A DNA stretch of 5,083 nucleotides from Actinomycetota bacterium (GTDB lineage Bacteria; Actinomycetota; Acidimicrobiia; Acidimicrobiales; Microtrichaceae): NCBI GenBank assembly GCA_009700815.1, contig WLLG01000194.1, positions 1-5,083 of the forward strand, given 5' to 3'. Positions 1 to 5,083 of the stretch are shown one piece after another. The stretch's first letter is position 1. The number at the start of each line of letters is the position of its first letter. Both the position numbers and the translations under genes were made by a program. The notes beneath the pieces were generated by a model. It saw only the letters and a program-made list of their open reading frames with translations. It was not told where the DNA came from and did not search any database.

Positions 1-653
1 GCCACCTGCTCTGCAGTCTCTGGGATTGGGCAGTCGACAACAGCAAAGGTGGTCTTGGCGGTTCCCAACAGGCTGCGGTGTGGCCACATGACACCCTTTG
101 GGTTTCCTGTTGTGCCGCCGGTGTACAGCAGCCACAGGTCATCACCACTGCGCGAAATCGCAGGCATCGGTGCGGTCTGCTCAATCACTATTTCGTAGTC
201 ACTCGCCCACTCAGGAACGTGATGTTCCTCGGTGGCCCCGACGCAGACAAAGGTTGTCAGTAACGGCAGGCTGTCGCGCACTGCATCGATCCGGTCCGAA
301 AACTCCGCTGCAAACACAACCGCTTCTGCCTGAGAATTCTCGAATAGGTACTTCAGTTCGTCTTCAAGGTAGCGGTAGTTCACGTTCAACGTGGCGGCAC
401 GCAACTTGAACGCCCCAAAGGTGGACTCCAAATATTCGGGCCCGTTGTACAGGTACAGAGCTACGTTCGATCCGGGCCCAAGGCCTGCCCCTATGAGATA
501 CGCAGCTAGACGAGCAGCACGGTCCTCGAACTCAGCCCAGGTCCGAGTCAAGGTTGTGTGGATGAGTGCAGGCGCAGACGGAACAGCGGCGGCCACTGCC
601 TCCCATACCGTTGCCAAGTTCATCCCATCAGAATCTGGTTGGACTTCCTGCAT
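1..653 (-). CDS. AMP-forming acyl-CoA synthetase (FadD-like), amino-terminal part, cut by the left edge
   Basis: This enzyme activates a carboxylic acid with ATP to an acyl-adenylate and then transfers it to CoA. It is expected in the cytosol or at the inner membrane face. The 217 visible codons run without a stop from ATG at 653 to the edge, about 40% of a usual 510-550 residue family member. The clearest signature is the ATP/AMP-binding loop YTGGTTGNPKGVMW at residues 177-190. Before it come the family-typical opening MNLATVWEAVAAAVP (11-25) and the block LNVNYRYLEDELKYLFENS (89-107), as in the FadD3/FadD17-like actinobacterial branch. The start at 653 has a weak AGGT nine bases upstream. 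An in-frame ATG at 623 (residue 11) fits homologue starts equally well but has no ribosome site at good distance. Substrate cannot be told because the acyl pocket and carboxy-terminal domain lie outside the window. Base composition is lower in GC than the next two genes. Confidence 0.93.
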   Translation of the reverse strand, partial: MQEVQPDSDGMNLATVWEAVAAAVPSAPALIHTTLTRTWAEFEDRAARLAAYLIGAGLGPGSNVALYLYNGPEYLESTFGAFKLRAATLNVNYRYLEDELKYLFENSQAEAVVFAAEFSDRIDAVRDSLPLLTTFVCVGATEEHHVPEWASDYEIVIEQTAPMPAISRSGDDLWLLYTGGTTGNPKGVMWPHRSLLGTAKTTFAVVDCPIPETAEQV

Positions 654-745
654 TGGACTGCTACCTAACTGTTTGATCTGCCCGGTGGATCGGCATCTTC
701 GATTTGCAATGTTCTACAAGGAAACTAGGCCGGTATCGATGTTCT

Positions 746-777
746 TGTGCGCGGGTATCGAGTTCGCCCGTCGCGCA
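746..777. repeat. Imperfect inverted repeat, possible RNA hairpin
   Basis: The arm TGTGCGCGGG (746-755) pairs with CCCGTCGCGCA (767-777) when the T at 771 is bulged and one T-G wobble is allowed, leaving an 11-base loop. No T-run follows on either strand, so it is not a classical terminator. It lies about 95 bases upstream of the acyl-CoA synthetase start and might be a leader structure or chance pairing in GC-rich DNA. Confidence 0.35.
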
Positions 778-969
778 GGTGTGGGATGGCAAGCGCCCCG
801 ACCGGTTCGGTCCTGCTTGAGCTCAGGTTAGCTCCGAAGGTCCCGGACCATAACTCGGTAGTACCGGCCAAGTAGGCGTTGCGCCCCCTGCCGTTCTCCG
901 TGTCGAAGCCGAGTTGCTCGAGTGCCAGTGGCGGCGGTCTCACTCATGCGGCTTTCCCCCGTACTGTCG

Positions 970-984
970 GGCTGCCACGCAGCC
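970..984. repeat. Perfect short hairpin GGCTGC-CAC-GCAGCC
   Basis: Six perfect pairs close a three-base loop, which is tight for DNA but reasonable for RNA. It sits 15 bases before a second, stronger hairpin (1000-1025) and about 130 bases upstream of the membrane protein start. Only TT follows on the plus strand, so a terminator role is weakly supported. Confidence 0.45.
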
Positions 985-999
985 TTGGGCTCTGTCCTT

Positions 1000-1025
1000 C
1001 CCGTCAGGCCGTGCGGCCGGACGGG
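1000..1025. repeat. Strong inverted repeat with four-base loop
   Basis: CCCGTC-A-GGCC (1000-1010) pairs with GGCC-G-GACGGG (1015-1025) around the loop GTGC. Ten of eleven positions are Watson-Crick pairs, the exception being one A/G mismatch in the middle of the stem. It is the most stable-looking structure in the gene-free region. Possible roles are a GC-rich terminator without a T-run, an operator, or part of a structured transcript. It lies upstream of the best -10 candidate for the membrane protein gene, so it may not be in that gene's leader. Confidence 0.5.
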
Positions 1026-1060
1026 GTGCAACTCGCTCATACGCACTTCACACCATGACA

Positions 1061-1066
1061 TACTGT
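1061..1066 (+). promoter_or_regulatory. Candidate -10 box TACTGT for the membrane protein gene
   Basis: TACTGT fits the relaxed actinobacterial -10 pattern TANNNT. It would start transcription near 1073 and leave a leader of about 45 bases containing the ribosome site. No convincing -35 hexamer is found at the usual distance, so this is a weak call. An overlapping CATACT at 1059-1064 is an alternative reading. Confidence 0.25.
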
Positions 1067-1106
1067 GCCCGCTCCCGCTCCCGCACCCGTGACCGGGGCA
1101 CCGAGC

Positions 1107-1112
1107 AGGAGG
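1107..1112 (+). promoter_or_regulatory. Shine-Dalgarno site AGGAGG, fixes the start of the membrane protein gene
   Basis: A full consensus AGGAGG lies five bases before ATG at 1118. The same frame stays open upstream to an ATG at 914, with another ATG at 1055, but neither has a ribosome site. The extra residues would be arginine- and serine-rich and look non-coding, so 1118 is chosen. Confidence 0.85.
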
Positions 1113-1117
1113 ATCTC

Positions 1118-1828
1118 ATGAGTTCTGACGAGGGGCCACGGATCGACCCTCCCGCGGCGTGGCGCCACCGGCTTCGGTCTATTGAGGCCGCCGCGTTCGC
1201 CGGAATCGTCTGCTCAATCGGCTGGGCTCTCGCACTCCGTGGACTGCTTTCAGCCCCCGGGATCGGCGCTAGCAACCGCGAGGTCGCCCGCTACTACTCG
1301 GAGCCGGCTCATGGCACGGCGGCAGTGTTGTGGCTCCAGGTCACCGTGTTCTCGACCATCTCGTTCCTTTGGTTCGTCGGCGTGGTCCGGGGTCGAATCG
1401 GAGAACGCGAGCCGAAGCTCGCCGGGACGGTGTTCTTCGGCGGAAGCATCCTGTTGGCCGCGCTCCTATTCGTGGGCACAGCGCTGTTGGCAGCTCCGGC
1501 GGTTCAGGTCGCGCTCGGCGGAGCGGCCCCCGATCCGGGAGCGTCGTCGCTGCTCCGGGTCGTTGCGGATGTGGTGCTGGCGATCTTCCTGCCCCGCGTC
1601 GCTATGCTCGTGATGTTCTCTACCGCAAACTTAGCGTGGGCGAGCGGGGCGCTGCCGCGCTGGCTGGTAGTCCTGACGGTGGCGCTGGGCGTGGTCGAAC
1701 TGGTCAATGTCACGGTGGCGACGCCCACTGTTTTCCTGCTGCCAGCGTGGGTAGCGCTTGTCAGTGTCGTCCTCTTGGTCACGCACCCGGTGGGAGCGTT
1801 CCGTCCCGCAGTGCCCGCCGACGACTGA
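1118..1828 (+). CDS. Hypothetical integral membrane protein, six predicted helices
   Basis: This 236-residue protein has no motif I can tie to a function. A short charged amino terminus (residues 1-20) precedes about six hydrophobic segments: roughly 24-44, 68-90, 101-130, 147-171, 181-200 and 202-222. Between segments one and two lies a loop containing REVARYYSEPAH; after segment two comes WFVGVVRGRIGEREPK, a likely cytoplasmic loop. The general pattern (a short loop with a YY motif, then FLWFVG before an Arg-rich loop) recalls an uncharacterised actinobacterial membrane family near DUF4386, from memory and unverified. No catalytic or transport signature is seen. The start is set by AGGAGG five bases upstream. 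The gene converges on the SulP permease gene with 15 bases between stop codons. Composition is GC-rich like that neighbour and unlike the outer genes, which suggests the two arrived or evolved together. Confidence 0.85.
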   Translation: MSSDEGPRIDPPAAWRHRLRSIEAAAFAGIVCSIGWALALRGLLSAPGIGASNREVARYYSEPAHGTAAVLWLQVTVFSTISFLWFVGVVRGRIGEREPKLAGTVFFGGSILLAALLFVGTALLAAPAVQVALGGAAPDPGASSLLRVVADVVLAIFLPRVAMLVMFSTANLAWASGALPRWLVVLTVALGVVELVNVTVATPTVFLLPAWVALVSVVLLVTHPVGAFRPAVPADD

Positions 1829-1843
1829 GGTTGCGCCGCTGTC

Positions 1844-3508
1844 TCAGCGCTGTGCGTCGACCCAGGACGCAGCGTCTGCTTCGGCCCTTGCCACTGTGGC
1901 ACCGACTCGCTCGTCGCCGGGGTAGATGCCGCCGTCGCCGATCACGTCGGTGATTCCGGTGACCGTGAGCTGCTCAACGATTCGCTCGTTGGCCGACACG
2001 ATCACGAGCCGGCTACCTGCGTCCCCGAGCGACTCTGCATACCGCCGAAGAGCGTCCATGAACGTGGTCCCGAGGTCCGTGCGCCCGCGCAGCCGGAGGA
2101 TCACGACCGACCCGTTCGAGCCCGGTCCCACATCCGGGAGCGCAGCCAAGAAAATTGGTGCTGCGGCGAAGAATAGGCTCCCGTAAGGCTGGAGCACGAC
2201 GACCTCGTGTGCCGGGAGTTCGGCGGGTGGATCGACCTCGACGAGCTGGCCGGACCCGTCACGAACTTGCCGCCGGACGGTCACCTGGTTGGACTGCCGG
2301 ACGACGTGGAGGAGGACCGACAGGCCCACTCCCGCCAGCACCGCGTACTGCAGCGGTATCACCATCGTCAGGAGGAAGGTGACGGCGAGCACTGCTTTCT
2401 GTACCGGGCCGGTACGCCACACCGACGCCATGTCAGCCGGCTTGACGGTCCGGATGCCTATCAGTATCAGCAGCCCAGCGAGGGCCGGCATCGCAACCTG
2501 CCCGACCACACTGCCGAAGCCGACCACGACAACCGCCATCACAATGCTCGCCACGACCAAGGACCACCGGGACCCGGCCCCCGCTTCCTTGTTGAGAGCG
2601 GAGGCCGACACCGACCCGCCGACTGGCATGCCTTGTAACAGCCCCGACGCCACGTTGGCTACGCCCTGCCCCAAGAAGTCGCGCGACGGGTCCGGGTAGG
2701 TACCGTCGGCATTCAAGAAGTTGGCCGAGATGCCCGCTCCTTGGACCAGCCCAACGAACGCGAGCGACACCGCCGGGACCAGCAGCGCCGGCACGACGCT
2801 GAGCAGGGGGAGCTCTGGCCGGGGAAGACCGGAGAGCGTAACGCCCAAGTCGTTGAGCGTCGCCACCTGGTCCCAGCCGAGCAGGTGCACCGAGGCGGAC
2901 GTGGCAATGACGGCTACGACCAGACCGAGCGAACGGAGCGGCGTCCGTTCCAACACAACAATGAGCGCAACGGTGCACAGTCCCACCGCGAGTGTGCGGC
3001 CGTCAAGCAGCCCGGGGTGAAGGAACGTGTTGACGGCCCGCACCACCCGGTTCGGCCCGTCTGCGGAGTAGCCGGTCAGGTTGGCCAGCTGGCCGAGGAC
3101 GATGTTGACGCCGACGGCGTTGATGAACCCCACCATCACGGCGTTGGACACGAACCGCAGCATGGATCCGAGCTTCAAGAGACCAGCGACCAGCATGGCG
3201 ATCCCTGTGAGCACCGAGAGAGTAACCAGTGCGCGGCTGGGACTGCTCGACTCCCGCAAGACGGCCACGTCCGCAACCAGCATCGCCATGGCGCCCGTCC
3301 CCTGGACGGCCATGAAGCTGGAACTCGTGGAGAACGCACCCGACACCGTGCCGACCATGTAGCCGTAGAGGCCGGCCAGCGGGTTGACCCCGGCCAGGAG
3401 CCCGGTTGCCAAACCGTCGGGGACGGACTGGAGGCCGAGCACGAGGCCTGCCGACGCGTCGTGACGGAACGTCGACCGCTTCGGTGTGCTGTTCGCCTCC
3501 GTGTTCAC
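1844..3508 (-). CDS. SulP (SLC26-type) anion permease with carboxy-terminal STAS domain
   Basis: A 554-residue inner-membrane transporter. Families of this type carry sulfate, bicarbonate or other inorganic or organic anions, by proton or sodium symport or by exchange; the substrate cannot be read from the sequence. After a hydrophilic head (1-18), the transport domain spans about 20-402 with some 12-14 hydrophobic segments. It contains the first-helix region LQSVPDGLATGLLAGVNPLAGLYGY (26-50, split as QSVPDG and NPLAGLYGY) and the conserved late block QGVANVASGLLQGMPVGG (281-298) followed by SVSASALNKEAGAGSRWS (299-316). A STAS domain follows at about 435-520, with PYGSLFFAAAPIF near 441-453 and the helix start TDLGTTFMDAL at 477-487. 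It most resembles the Rv1707-like mycobacterial branch, judged from memory. The first codon is GTG with no ribosome site, and a -10-like TACACT lies six bases upstream, pointing to a leaderless mRNA. It faces the membrane protein gene tail to tail. GC content is high. Confidence 0.93.
   Translation of the reverse strand: MNTEANSTPKRSTFRHDASAGLVLGLQSVPDGLATGLLAGVNPLAGLYGYMVGTVSGAFSTSSSFMAVQGTGAMAMLVADVAVLRESSSPSRALVTLSVLTGIAMLVAGLLKLGSMLRFVSNAVMVGFINAVGVNIVLGQLANLTGYSADGPNRVVRAVNTFLHPGLLDGRTLAVGLCTVALIVVLERTPLRSLGLVVAVIATSASVHLLGWDQVATLNDLGVTLSGLPRPELPLLSVVPALLVPAVSLAFVGLVQGAGISANFLNADGTYPDPSRDFLGQGVANVASGLLQGMPVGGSVSASALNKEAGAGSRWSLVVASIVMAVVVVGFGSVVGQVAMPALAGLLILIGIRTVKPADMASVWRTGPVQKAVLAVTFLLTMVIPLQYAVLAGVGLSVLLHVVRQSNQVTVRRQVRDGSGQLVEVDPPAELPAHEVVVLQPYGSLFFAAAPIFLAALPDVGPGSNGSVVILRLRGRTDLGTTFMDALRRYAESLGDAGSRLVIVSANERIVEQLTVTGITDVIGDGGIYPGDERVGATVARAEADAASWVDAQR
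1853..1871. terminator. Possible weak terminator hairpin between convergent genes
   Basis: TGCGTC (1853-1858) and GACGCA (1866-1871) form six perfect pairs around a seven-base loop, 25 bases after the stop of the membrane protein gene and within the last codons of the SulP gene. There is no T-run. Its position at a convergent junction is where a terminator is expected, but the pairing could be accidental. Confidence 0.25.
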
Positions 3509-3514
3509 GTTCGA

Positions 3515-3520
3515 AGTGTA
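3515..3520 (-). promoter_or_regulatory. Candidate -10 box TACACT for leaderless transcription of the SulP gene
   Basis: On the minus strand TACACT fits TANNNT and matches TATAAT at four of six positions. It is separated by exactly six bases (TCGAAC) from GTG at 3508, so position +1 would fall on the first base of the start codon. No Shine-Dalgarno sequence lies before that GTG. Leaderless mRNAs starting with GTG or ATG are common in actinobacteria. A -35 hexamer is not evident. Confidence 0.45.
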
Positions 3521-3616
3521 TGCGGCGCGGCGGCGCTGACAGCGGCCGGCGAAGCATTCGATCTCCCGCCGCGAGTGCGCCCCAAATTTTTCAATACGAA
3601 CCGCTATTTATGGTCA

Positions 3617-3639
3617 AAAGCAGCCATCGAGACTGCTTT
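3617..3639. repeat. Inverted repeat AAAGCAG-N9-CTGCTTT
   Basis: Two perfect seven-base arms (3617-3623 and 3633-3639) flank nine bases in the AT-rich divergent region, 20 bases upstream of the candidate TTGAAA box of the CoA-transferase gene. The centre-to-centre spacing of 16 bases suits a dimeric repressor. On the minus strand the second arm runs into TTTT, so a weak intrinsic terminator is the alternative. Confidence 0.35.
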
Positions 3640-3789
3640 AGTTATCCTGCACAACCTCTTGAAACCGTCTGATTTGCATGGTTTTCATGGGATTTACTTG
3701 AGAGCGAGAAACCCCACCTCTCCCTCTAGCCGGAACGGGCACTACGGTCTCAGGTCAATGCGCCGCACGCTCGGTCGGCACAACGAACT

Positions 3790-3794
3790 AGGGA
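3790..3794 (+). promoter_or_regulatory. Ribosome site AGGGA of the CoA-transferase gene
   Basis: AGGGA lies six bases before ATG at 3801. It is a partial match to the anti-Shine-Dalgarno sequence, but the spacing is good, and the protein alignment begins naturally just after this ATG. Confidence 0.55.
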
Positions 3795-3800
3795 TTCATC

Positions 3801-5083
3801 ATGGCTGCTCTACGGGTTCAATCGGCATCAGAAGCCGCTGCGTTCTTAACTCCAACCGACGATCTAGCAGTGGGGCTCGGACCTGCTCACCCCAATGCGT
3901 TCCTGCACGCGCTCGGCGAGCGAACAGACTGGGTCGACCTACAAGTCTCTGGAGCGCTTCTGACTGACTTGTACGCAGTGTTTATGCAACCCAGTGTCCA
4001 CTTCCGTAGCGGGTTCTTTGGCCCCGCCGAGCGTATGCTGCGCGATGCAGGTGCAGACATCCAGTATGTGCCGGCCGACTTTCGTAGGTTCGGCCCAATC
4101 CTTGAATCGCTCAAGCCACGGGTGCTAGCAACTGCTGCCTCGGCGCCTGACGCAGACGGATACTGCAGCTTTTCGCTCCATGCAGGGGCAACGATTGATG
4201 CCTTTCATCAGGCAGGAGCTGACCCGGATCGCCTCTTGATTGTGGAGCACTCGCCGCTCTACCCACGCACCTTTGGGATCATGCCAGATCACCCCCACCG
4301 CCTACACCTTGACGAGATCGACGTGATCTTCGAGAGCCAAGCTGCTCCGGTTGACCTAGCCGAGCCACCTTCGGATGAAATCGACCTTGCGATTGCAACC
4401 CACGCTGGCAGATACATCCAAGATGGAGCCACCCTTCAAACTGGGATTGGCGCCATCCCCTCGCTGATTGCATCGCAGCTGTGCGATGCACCCGGCGGAG
4501 GCTACGGGGTGCATTCAGAGATGTTCACCACCGGGCTCATGCGCCTGCATCAGGCTGGCAAAGTCTCGAATCTGAACAAGGGTGAATTTGAGGGATTCTC
4601 GGTCACCACCTTCGCCGCTGGAACTCCAGAGTTGTACACCTGGCTCGACGGAAATGAAGAGGTTCGCTTTCTTCCTGTTGCGATTGTGAACTCCACGGAT
4701 GTCATCTCCAATAACGCAAACTTCATTTCGATCAACGGCGCAACAGCAGTGGACTTGCTCGGCCAGGTTGCTGCCGACACCATCAACGGTCGGCAGTACT
4801 CCGGGACGGGTGGCCATGAAGATTTTCTTGCAGGTGCAGGATTGCAAAACGATGACCGATCTCTGTTGTGCTTGCGTTCATCAACCATGATCGATGGGGT
4901 TCGCACCTCAAGAATCTTGAGCACTGCAGGCTCCCATATGACGGTGACTACCCCTCGACACCAAGTCGACACAGTCATCACAGAATTCGGTGCAGCAGAA
5001 CTCAAAGGCCGCACAGTGCATGAGCGTGCCGTGGCACTTGCAGAGATTGCCCACCCGGATTTCCACGAGGAACTTCTCGAGGC
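3801..5083 (+). CDS. Acetyl-CoA hydrolase/4-hydroxybutyrate CoA-transferase family protein, carboxy terminus cut by the right edge
   Basis: Cytosolic enzymes of this family move CoA from a donor such as acetyl-CoA to another carboxylate through a glutamyl-CoA thioester; some act as hydrolases. The 427 visible codons are nearly the full family length of about 430. The amino-terminal half contains FFGPAERMLRDAGADIQYVP (73-92), DADGYCSF (117-124) and PRTFG (154-158). The carboxy half has GATLQTGIGAIP (209-220), then HSEMFTTG (238-245) with Glu240 as the probable catalytic residue by analogy with 4-hydroxybutyrate CoA-transferase. The glycine motif SGTGGHEDF is at 334-342, followed by TEFGAAELKGRTVHERA and the closing IAHPDFHEELLE. 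All key motifs are present, so it is probably active. The substrate is not determined; 4-hydroxybutyrate is only the best-studied family example. It points away from the acyl-CoA synthetase gene on the far left and has similar, lower GC, so both may belong to one acid-activation or beta-oxidation locus. Confidence 0.92.
   Translation, partial: MAALRVQSASEAAAFLTPTDDLAVGLGPAHPNAFLHALGERTDWVDLQVSGALLTDLYAVFMQPSVHFRSGFFGPAERMLRDAGADIQYVPADFRRFGPILESLKPRVLATAASAPDADGYCSFSLHAGATIDAFHQAGADPDRLLIVEHSPLYPRTFGIMPDHPHRLHLDEIDVIFESQAAPVDLAEPPSDEIDLAIATHAGRYIQDGATLQTGIGAIPSLIASQLCDAPGGGYGVHSEMFTTGLMRLHQAGKVSNLNKGEFEGFSVTTFAAGTPELYTWLDGNEEVRFLPVAIVNSTDVISNNANFISINGATAVDLLGQVAADTINGRQYSGTGGHEDFLAGAGLQNDDRSLLCLRSSTMIDGVRTSRILSTAGSHMTVTTPRHQVDTVITEFGAAELKGRTVHERAVALAEIAHPDFHEELLE

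Larger units (their letters stand above)
654..1117. other. Gene-free divergent intergenic region of 464 bases with several inverted repeats
   Basis: This stretch separates the start codons of two divergent genes. Open frames cross it on both strands, but none has a ribosome site together with a recognisable domain or hydrophobic pattern. Bases 654 to about 780 resemble the lower-GC acyl-CoA synthetase side; from about 780 on it is GC-rich. Inverted repeats seen by eye lie at 746-777 (ten pairs with one bulged T, 11-base loop), 819-834 (GAGCT/AGCTC, six-base loop), 856-866 (CGGTAGTACCG), 970-984 and 1000-1025. On the minus strand, TAGTTT (727 to 722) fits the loose actinobacterial -10 pattern TANNNT and could serve the acyl-CoA synthetase, but no -35 box accompanies it. 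The length is generous for two promoters, so a regulatory RNA or the scar of an insertion is possible. Confidence 0.6.
780..3575. other. High-GC block carrying the two membrane protein genes, possible acquired segment
   Basis: Hand counts of 60-base lines give 41/60 GC at 1381-1440, 40/60 at 2821-2880 and 42/60 at 3241-3300. Outside, they give 29/60 at 301-360, 37/60 at 121-180, 36/60 at 4201-4260 and 31/60 at 4561-4620. The boundaries are approximate. Content also changes: two unrelated membrane proteins lie between two acyl-CoA genes. No integrase, transposase, tRNA target or terminal inverted repeat is visible, so insertion by recombination, or an ordinary local composition difference, both remain open. 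Confidence 0.35.
3509..3800. promoter_or_regulatory. Divergent intergenic region, AT-rich centre at about 3580-3700
   Basis: The 292 bases separate the SulP start (minus) from the CoA-transferase start (plus). The part next to SulP, up to about 3575, is very GC-rich; the next 120 bases are the most AT-rich of the window, as expected for promoters. A plus-strand candidate is TTGAAA (3659-3664), 18 bases, then TTTCAT (3683-3688), which would give a leader of about 105 bases for the CoA-transferase gene. On the minus strand TTGACC (3617 to 3612) resembles a -35 box but has no good -10 at the right spacing. A dyad at 3617-3639 may be a regulator site. No open frame here looks coding. Confidence 0.45.

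Noticed and set aside
746..777. tRNA-like T-arm (GTATCGAGTTCGCCCG)
   Set aside because: No acceptor stem, anticodon arm or D-arm can be built around it, and no CCA or discriminator context is present.
391..831. Plus-strand open frame of 146 codons over the acyl-CoA synthetase and its upstream region
   Set aside because: It runs antisense to a gene with a diagnostic AMP-binding motif, and the protein has no recognisable features.
725..1061. Minus-strand open frames of 72 and 77 codons in the gene-free region
   Set aside because: No ribosome site, no hydrophobic or domain signal, and Arg-rich composition typical of chance frames in GC-rich DNA. A degraded gene cannot be fully excluded.
914..1117. 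Upstream extension of the membrane protein frame to ATG at 914 or 1055
   Set aside because: No ribosome site precedes these ATGs, the added residues look non-coding, and AGGAGG with good spacing sits before ATG 1118.
822..3755. CTCAGGT at 822-828 and 3749-3755 as possible direct repeats of an insertion
   Set aside because: Seven bases only, no extended similarity, and the right copy lies well inside the lower-GC side, so it does not fit the block border.
2741..3967. Open frame of 408 codons on the plus strand opposite the SulP gene
   Set aside because: Its translation is a low-complexity mix of Arg, His, Gln and Gly without hydrophobic or domain pattern. It overlaps two well-supported genes and is explained by high-GC codon bias on the other strand.
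4515..5014. Minus-strand open frames of 110 and 154 codons
   Set aside because: They lie wholly antisense to the CoA-transferase gene, whose family motifs run through this stretch.

Overview
The window looks like chromosomal DNA of an actinobacterium or a close relative. It is GC-rich, it carries protein families typical of that phylum (a FadD-type acyl-CoA synthetase, a SulP permease of the kind found in mycobacteria, and a six-helix membrane protein), and it has a probable leaderless GTG start. Genus or species cannot be read from the sequence.

Layout from left to right: (1) The first 653 bases hold the amino-terminal 217 codons of an AMP-forming acyl-CoA synthetase on the minus strand, cut by the left edge. 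(2) Bases 654-1117 contain no convincing gene but several inverted repeats, including two tandem hairpins at 970-984 and 1000-1025. (3) A 236-residue integral membrane protein of unknown function (1118-1828, plus) faces a SulP/STAS anion permease (1844-3508, minus) tail to tail across a 15-base gap. (4) Bases 3509-3800 form a partly AT-rich divergent promoter region. (5) From 3801 to the right edge lies an almost complete acetyl-CoA hydrolase/4-hydroxybutyrate CoA-transferase family gene on the plus strand.

The two outer genes both handle acyl-CoA thioesters: one activates a carboxylic acid at the cost of ATP, the other moves CoA between acids. They point away from each other, as a divergent pair would. 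The two inner genes are membrane proteins with no evident link to acyl-CoA metabolism. They sit in DNA of about 67-70% GC, against roughly 48-62% in the flanking genes (hand counts on sample lines). My reading is that a membrane-protein cassette of about 2.8 kb may have been inserted between two lipid or acid metabolism genes. No integrase, transposase or convincing target-site duplication is visible, so this stays an inference.

I found no clearly new biological system. The best leads are the composition break, the leaderless start of the SulP gene, and the structured gene-free stretch before the membrane protein. No tRNA, rRNA, CRISPR array or insertion sequence was recognised.
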